DNA from: Treponema sp.
GTDB taxonomy: Bacteria > Spirochaetota > Spirochaetia > Treponematales > Breznakiellaceae
Length of the DNA: 8,057 nucleotides
Assembly (NCBI GenBank): GCA_031259035.1
Contig: JAIRLZ010000289.1
Span: 1 to 8,057, forward strand
Direction: 5' to 3'
Position numbers and translations under genes: made by a program. Shown one piece after another: positions 7,025 to 8,057 of this stretch; position 1 is the first letter of the stretch, and each line of letters begins with the position of its first letter. The notes beneath the pieces are model-generated. The model saw only the letters and a list, made by a program, of their open reading frames with translations, did no database searches and was not told the origin of the DNA.

Positions 7025-7075
7025 ACCTTTGCGGCGCGGAAAAGCCTCGCGTAAGGGCTTAAACATAAACCCGTT

Positions 7076-7111
7076 GCGTGGAGCGTCGCCGCTAACGGCG
7101 GCGCTCCACGC
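7076..7111. terminator. Strong hairpin after ptsI, no T tract
   Basis: Arm 7076-7091 (GCGTGGAGCGTCGCCG) pairs with 7096-7111 over 16 bp including one G-U pair, with the tetraloop CTAA. It lies 52 bases after the ptsI stop and is the only strong structure between ptsI and the next promoter, so it probably marks the transcript end. No T run follows, so it is not a canonical intrinsic terminator; an mRNA 3' stabilising hairpin or interspersed palindrome is equally possible. Confidence 0.5.
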
Positions 7112-7131
7112 AGCCCATGCGTACAATTCGC

Positions 7132-7179
7132 AAAAAAAAGAAAAAAACGCTTGACAGCCTCAAAATCATCTGATAGAGT
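7132..7179 (+). promoter_or_regulatory. Sigma-70-type promoter of the licT unit
   Basis: A perfect -35 box TTGACA lies at 7151-7156, followed by a 17-base spacer and a -10-like TAGAGT at 7174-7179 (4 of 6 matches to TATAAT). An A-rich tract at 7132-7147 (eight A, G, seven A) lies just upstream of the -35 box in the position of an UP element. The predicted start of transcription is near 7186, immediately before the RAT, so the antiterminator target would be the very 5' end of the RNA. Confidence 0.75.
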
Positions 7180-7186
7180 GGATTCA

Positions 7187-7218
7187 GGATTGTTACCGGG
7201 CTAGTCCTGAGCATGACC
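7187..7218 (+). promoter_or_regulatory. Ribonucleic antiterminator (RAT) for a LicT/BglG protein
   Basis: The sequence begins GGATTGTTAC and ends GCATGACC, which matches the conserved ends of RAT elements bound by LicT/SacY/BglG CAT domains. The centre can form a short upper stem (7197-7200 with 7206-7209) with loop CTAGT. Its last four bases, GACC at 7215-7218, are also the first bases of the terminator stem, so RAT and terminator cannot form together. The family logic is that bound antiterminator stabilises the RAT and permits transcription. Confidence 0.85.
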
Positions 7219-7277
7219 TAAATTGGCGAAGAAACGTCCACGTGGATGTCTCCCCGCCAGTTTAGGTCTTTTTTTTT
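7215..7277 (+). terminator. Regulated intrinsic terminator upstream of licT
   Basis: Arm 7215-7228 (GACCTAAATTGGCG) pairs with 7255-7268 over 14 bp including one T-G wobble, and is followed by nine T residues (7269-7277). The loop holds a further perfect palindrome, TCCACGTGGA at 7237-7246. It overlaps the RAT by four bases, making this a classic attenuator ahead of the antiterminator gene. Confidence 0.9.
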
Positions 7278-7296
7278 GCCCACATGGATTGTAGAA

Positions 7297-8007
7297 ATGC
7301 GAAATATCAGGAAGTACAATAATAACATTGTCCTTGCGGATGACAACGGACAGGAGGTCATCGTCCTTGGCAAGGGAATTGGCTTTCAAGTCCCGCAAGG
7401 GGCGGAAATTGATATGAGCCTCGTTGAGAAGGTGTTTGTCCCTCAAGAAACCGCCCACATAAACCGCTTCGCCGACATCCTCTCCGACTTGGCGTACGAA
7501 TACATGCTTTTGGCAAGCGAGATTGTGGATCTTGGCAAAGCCGCGTTGCAGGTCAAACTGAACCCGAGCATAGTAGTGGCGCTTGCGGATCATCTTTCCG
7601 TGTCTTTGGATCACATGACAAACAGCGACAATCCGCAGGCTTCCCTTGAATCCCCCCTGCAACTGGACGTACGGCATATTTATCCCGTGGAATTCAATAT
7701 CGGCGTCCAAGCTCTGGAAATAATCAGGCGGGAAAGGAATATACAACTGCCCGAAGCCGAAGCGGTGAGCGTCGCCCTGCATTTTATAAACGCCGAACTC
7801 GAAGCGCCGGAAATGCCCACCGCCTTCAAAATTGTAACCATAACCGGCGATGTAATGCGGATTATCGAGCGGCGCTACAATATGACGCTGGACAAAGAAA
7901 CCCTCGAATTCATGCGTTTCAGCAACCATGTGCGAAGCCTAGTCATTGAGTACCTAGAGTATCATTGCCCCCCCCCCCCCCCCCCCCACAGGGGGCGGCA
8001 AGACTAA
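7297..8007 (+). CDS. licT: LicT/BglG-family antiterminator, C-terminally disrupted
   Basis: This RNA-binding antiterminator is controlled by PTS phosphorylation. The CAT RNA-binding domain is residues 1-55 (N-N-N at 8-10, V-L-G-K-G-I-G-F at 23-30). PRD1 is about 65-168 with His99 (A-L-A-D-H-L) and His162 (L-H-F-I-N-A-E). PRD2 begins near 172 and retains His211 (R-F-S-N-H-V). The frame then enters a run of 20 C (7968-7987), reads six prolines and H-R-G-R-Q-D, and stops at residue 236. LicT proteins have about 275-280 residues, so most of PRD2, including its second phosphorylatable His, is missing. ATG 7297 is chosen because it begins the CAT domain exactly; an in-frame ATG at 7246 lies inside the terminator. 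The ribosome binding site is weak (GGA, 7286-7288). The RAT upstream implies autoregulation. The break is either a real frameshift or an assembly fault. Confidence 0.88.
   Translation: MRNIRKYNNNIVLADDNGQEVIVLGKGIGFQVPQGAEIDMSLVEKVFVPQETAHINRFADILSDLAYEYMLLASEIVDLGKAALQVKLNPSIVVALADHLSVSLDHMTNSDNPQASLESPLQLDVRHIYPVEFNIGVQALEIIRRERNIQLPEAEAVSVALHFINAELEAPEMPTAFKIVTITGDVMRIIERRYNMTLDKETLEFMRFSNHVRSLVIEYLEYHCPPPPPPHRGRQD
7968..7987. repeat. Homopolymer of 20 C within licT
   Basis: Twenty consecutive C residues interrupt the licT frame in PRD2. The protein aligns to the family right up to the run and not after it, in any of the three frames. Such a run may be a slippage site, but may also be a poly-G read artefact seen from the other strand. 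Confidence 0.9.
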
Positions 8008-8057
8008 AAAGACAAGAGAGAGTGAAGGGAAGCGGCAACCAACTCCGGGGCACAGAG
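7988..8057. other. Anomalous T-poor tail after the C run
   Basis: These 70 bases contain only three T residues and are strongly purine-rich, unlike everything before the C run. None of the forward frames resembles the rest of a PRD2 domain, and no other feature was recognised. It may be unrelated or low-quality sequence joined through the homopolymer. Confidence 0.5.

Noticed and set aside
7132..7147. A-rich tract as the T run of a reverse-strand terminator
   Set aside because: On the reverse strand the T run would come before the 7076-7111 hairpin, not after it; its position just upstream of TTGACA fits an UP element better.
7246..7248. Upstream in-frame ATG for licT
   Set aside because: It lies within the loop of the attenuator, and the 17 extra residues precede the CAT domain, which normally begins at the protein N-terminus.
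7201..7929. Reverse-strand open frame (242 codons) opposite licT
   Set aside because: It lies antisense to the CAT and PRD domains and to the attenuator, and shows no family resemblance.

Overview
The window is a bacterial, entirely plus-strand gene cluster of about 53% GC (estimated by eye). It encodes a nearly complete soluble phosphoenolpyruvate:sugar phosphotransferase (PTS) chain, two PTS-responsive regulators and two sugar-phosphate enzymes. It reads as chromosomal metabolic DNA: no tRNA, rRNA, transposase, phage gene or CRISPR was seen. Taxonomy cannot be fixed from the sequence. The dense GC-rich intergenic palindromes and gene content suggest to me a gut-type spirochaete (Treponema-like) or another fermentative anaerobe, with low confidence.

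Layout. Positions 1-242 hold no convincing gene but are rich in hairpins, several of them mutually exclusive; they form the leader of the first gene. Unit 1 (243-3992) is ptsH (HPr), an MtlR-type PRD activator with a GTG start, a mannitol-type EIIA, and a PfkB-family 1-phosphofructokinase; the last two overlap by 4 bases. Positions 3970-4084 contain three hairpins, the outer two being copies of one palindromic element. Unit 2 (4137-7024) is a SorE/YggP-type zinc dehydrogenase and ptsI (Enzyme I), overlapping by 4 bases. A strong hairpin follows ptsI. Unit 3 starts with an A-rich tract, a good sigma-70-type promoter, a ribonucleic antiterminator (RAT) and an overlapping intrinsic terminator, then a LicT/BglG-family antiterminator. 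That gene breaks off in its second PRD at a run of 20 C residues. The last 70 bases look unlike the rest and may be an assembly artefact. No gene-free stretch exceeds 300 bases.

How the parts work together. EI takes phosphate from PEP and passes it to HPr His15, then to EIIA His65 and to the histidines of the PRD regulators. The membrane EIIB/EIIC permease is absent and must be encoded elsewhere, or the chain is purely regulatory. EIIA and MtlR point to a hexitol, yet there is no mannitol-1-phosphate 5-dehydrogenase. Instead there is a SorE-like enzyme, a family that acts on the carbinol next to the phosphorylated carbon, plus 1-phosphofructokinase. I infer a possible route from mannitol-1-phosphate to fructose-1-phosphate to fructose-1,6-bisphosphate. 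HPr has Lys in place of regulatory Ser46, the MtlR PRD1 region has no histidine, and EI is about 35 residues short at its C-terminus. Together these suggest a dedicated, specialised PTS rather than the general housekeeping one.
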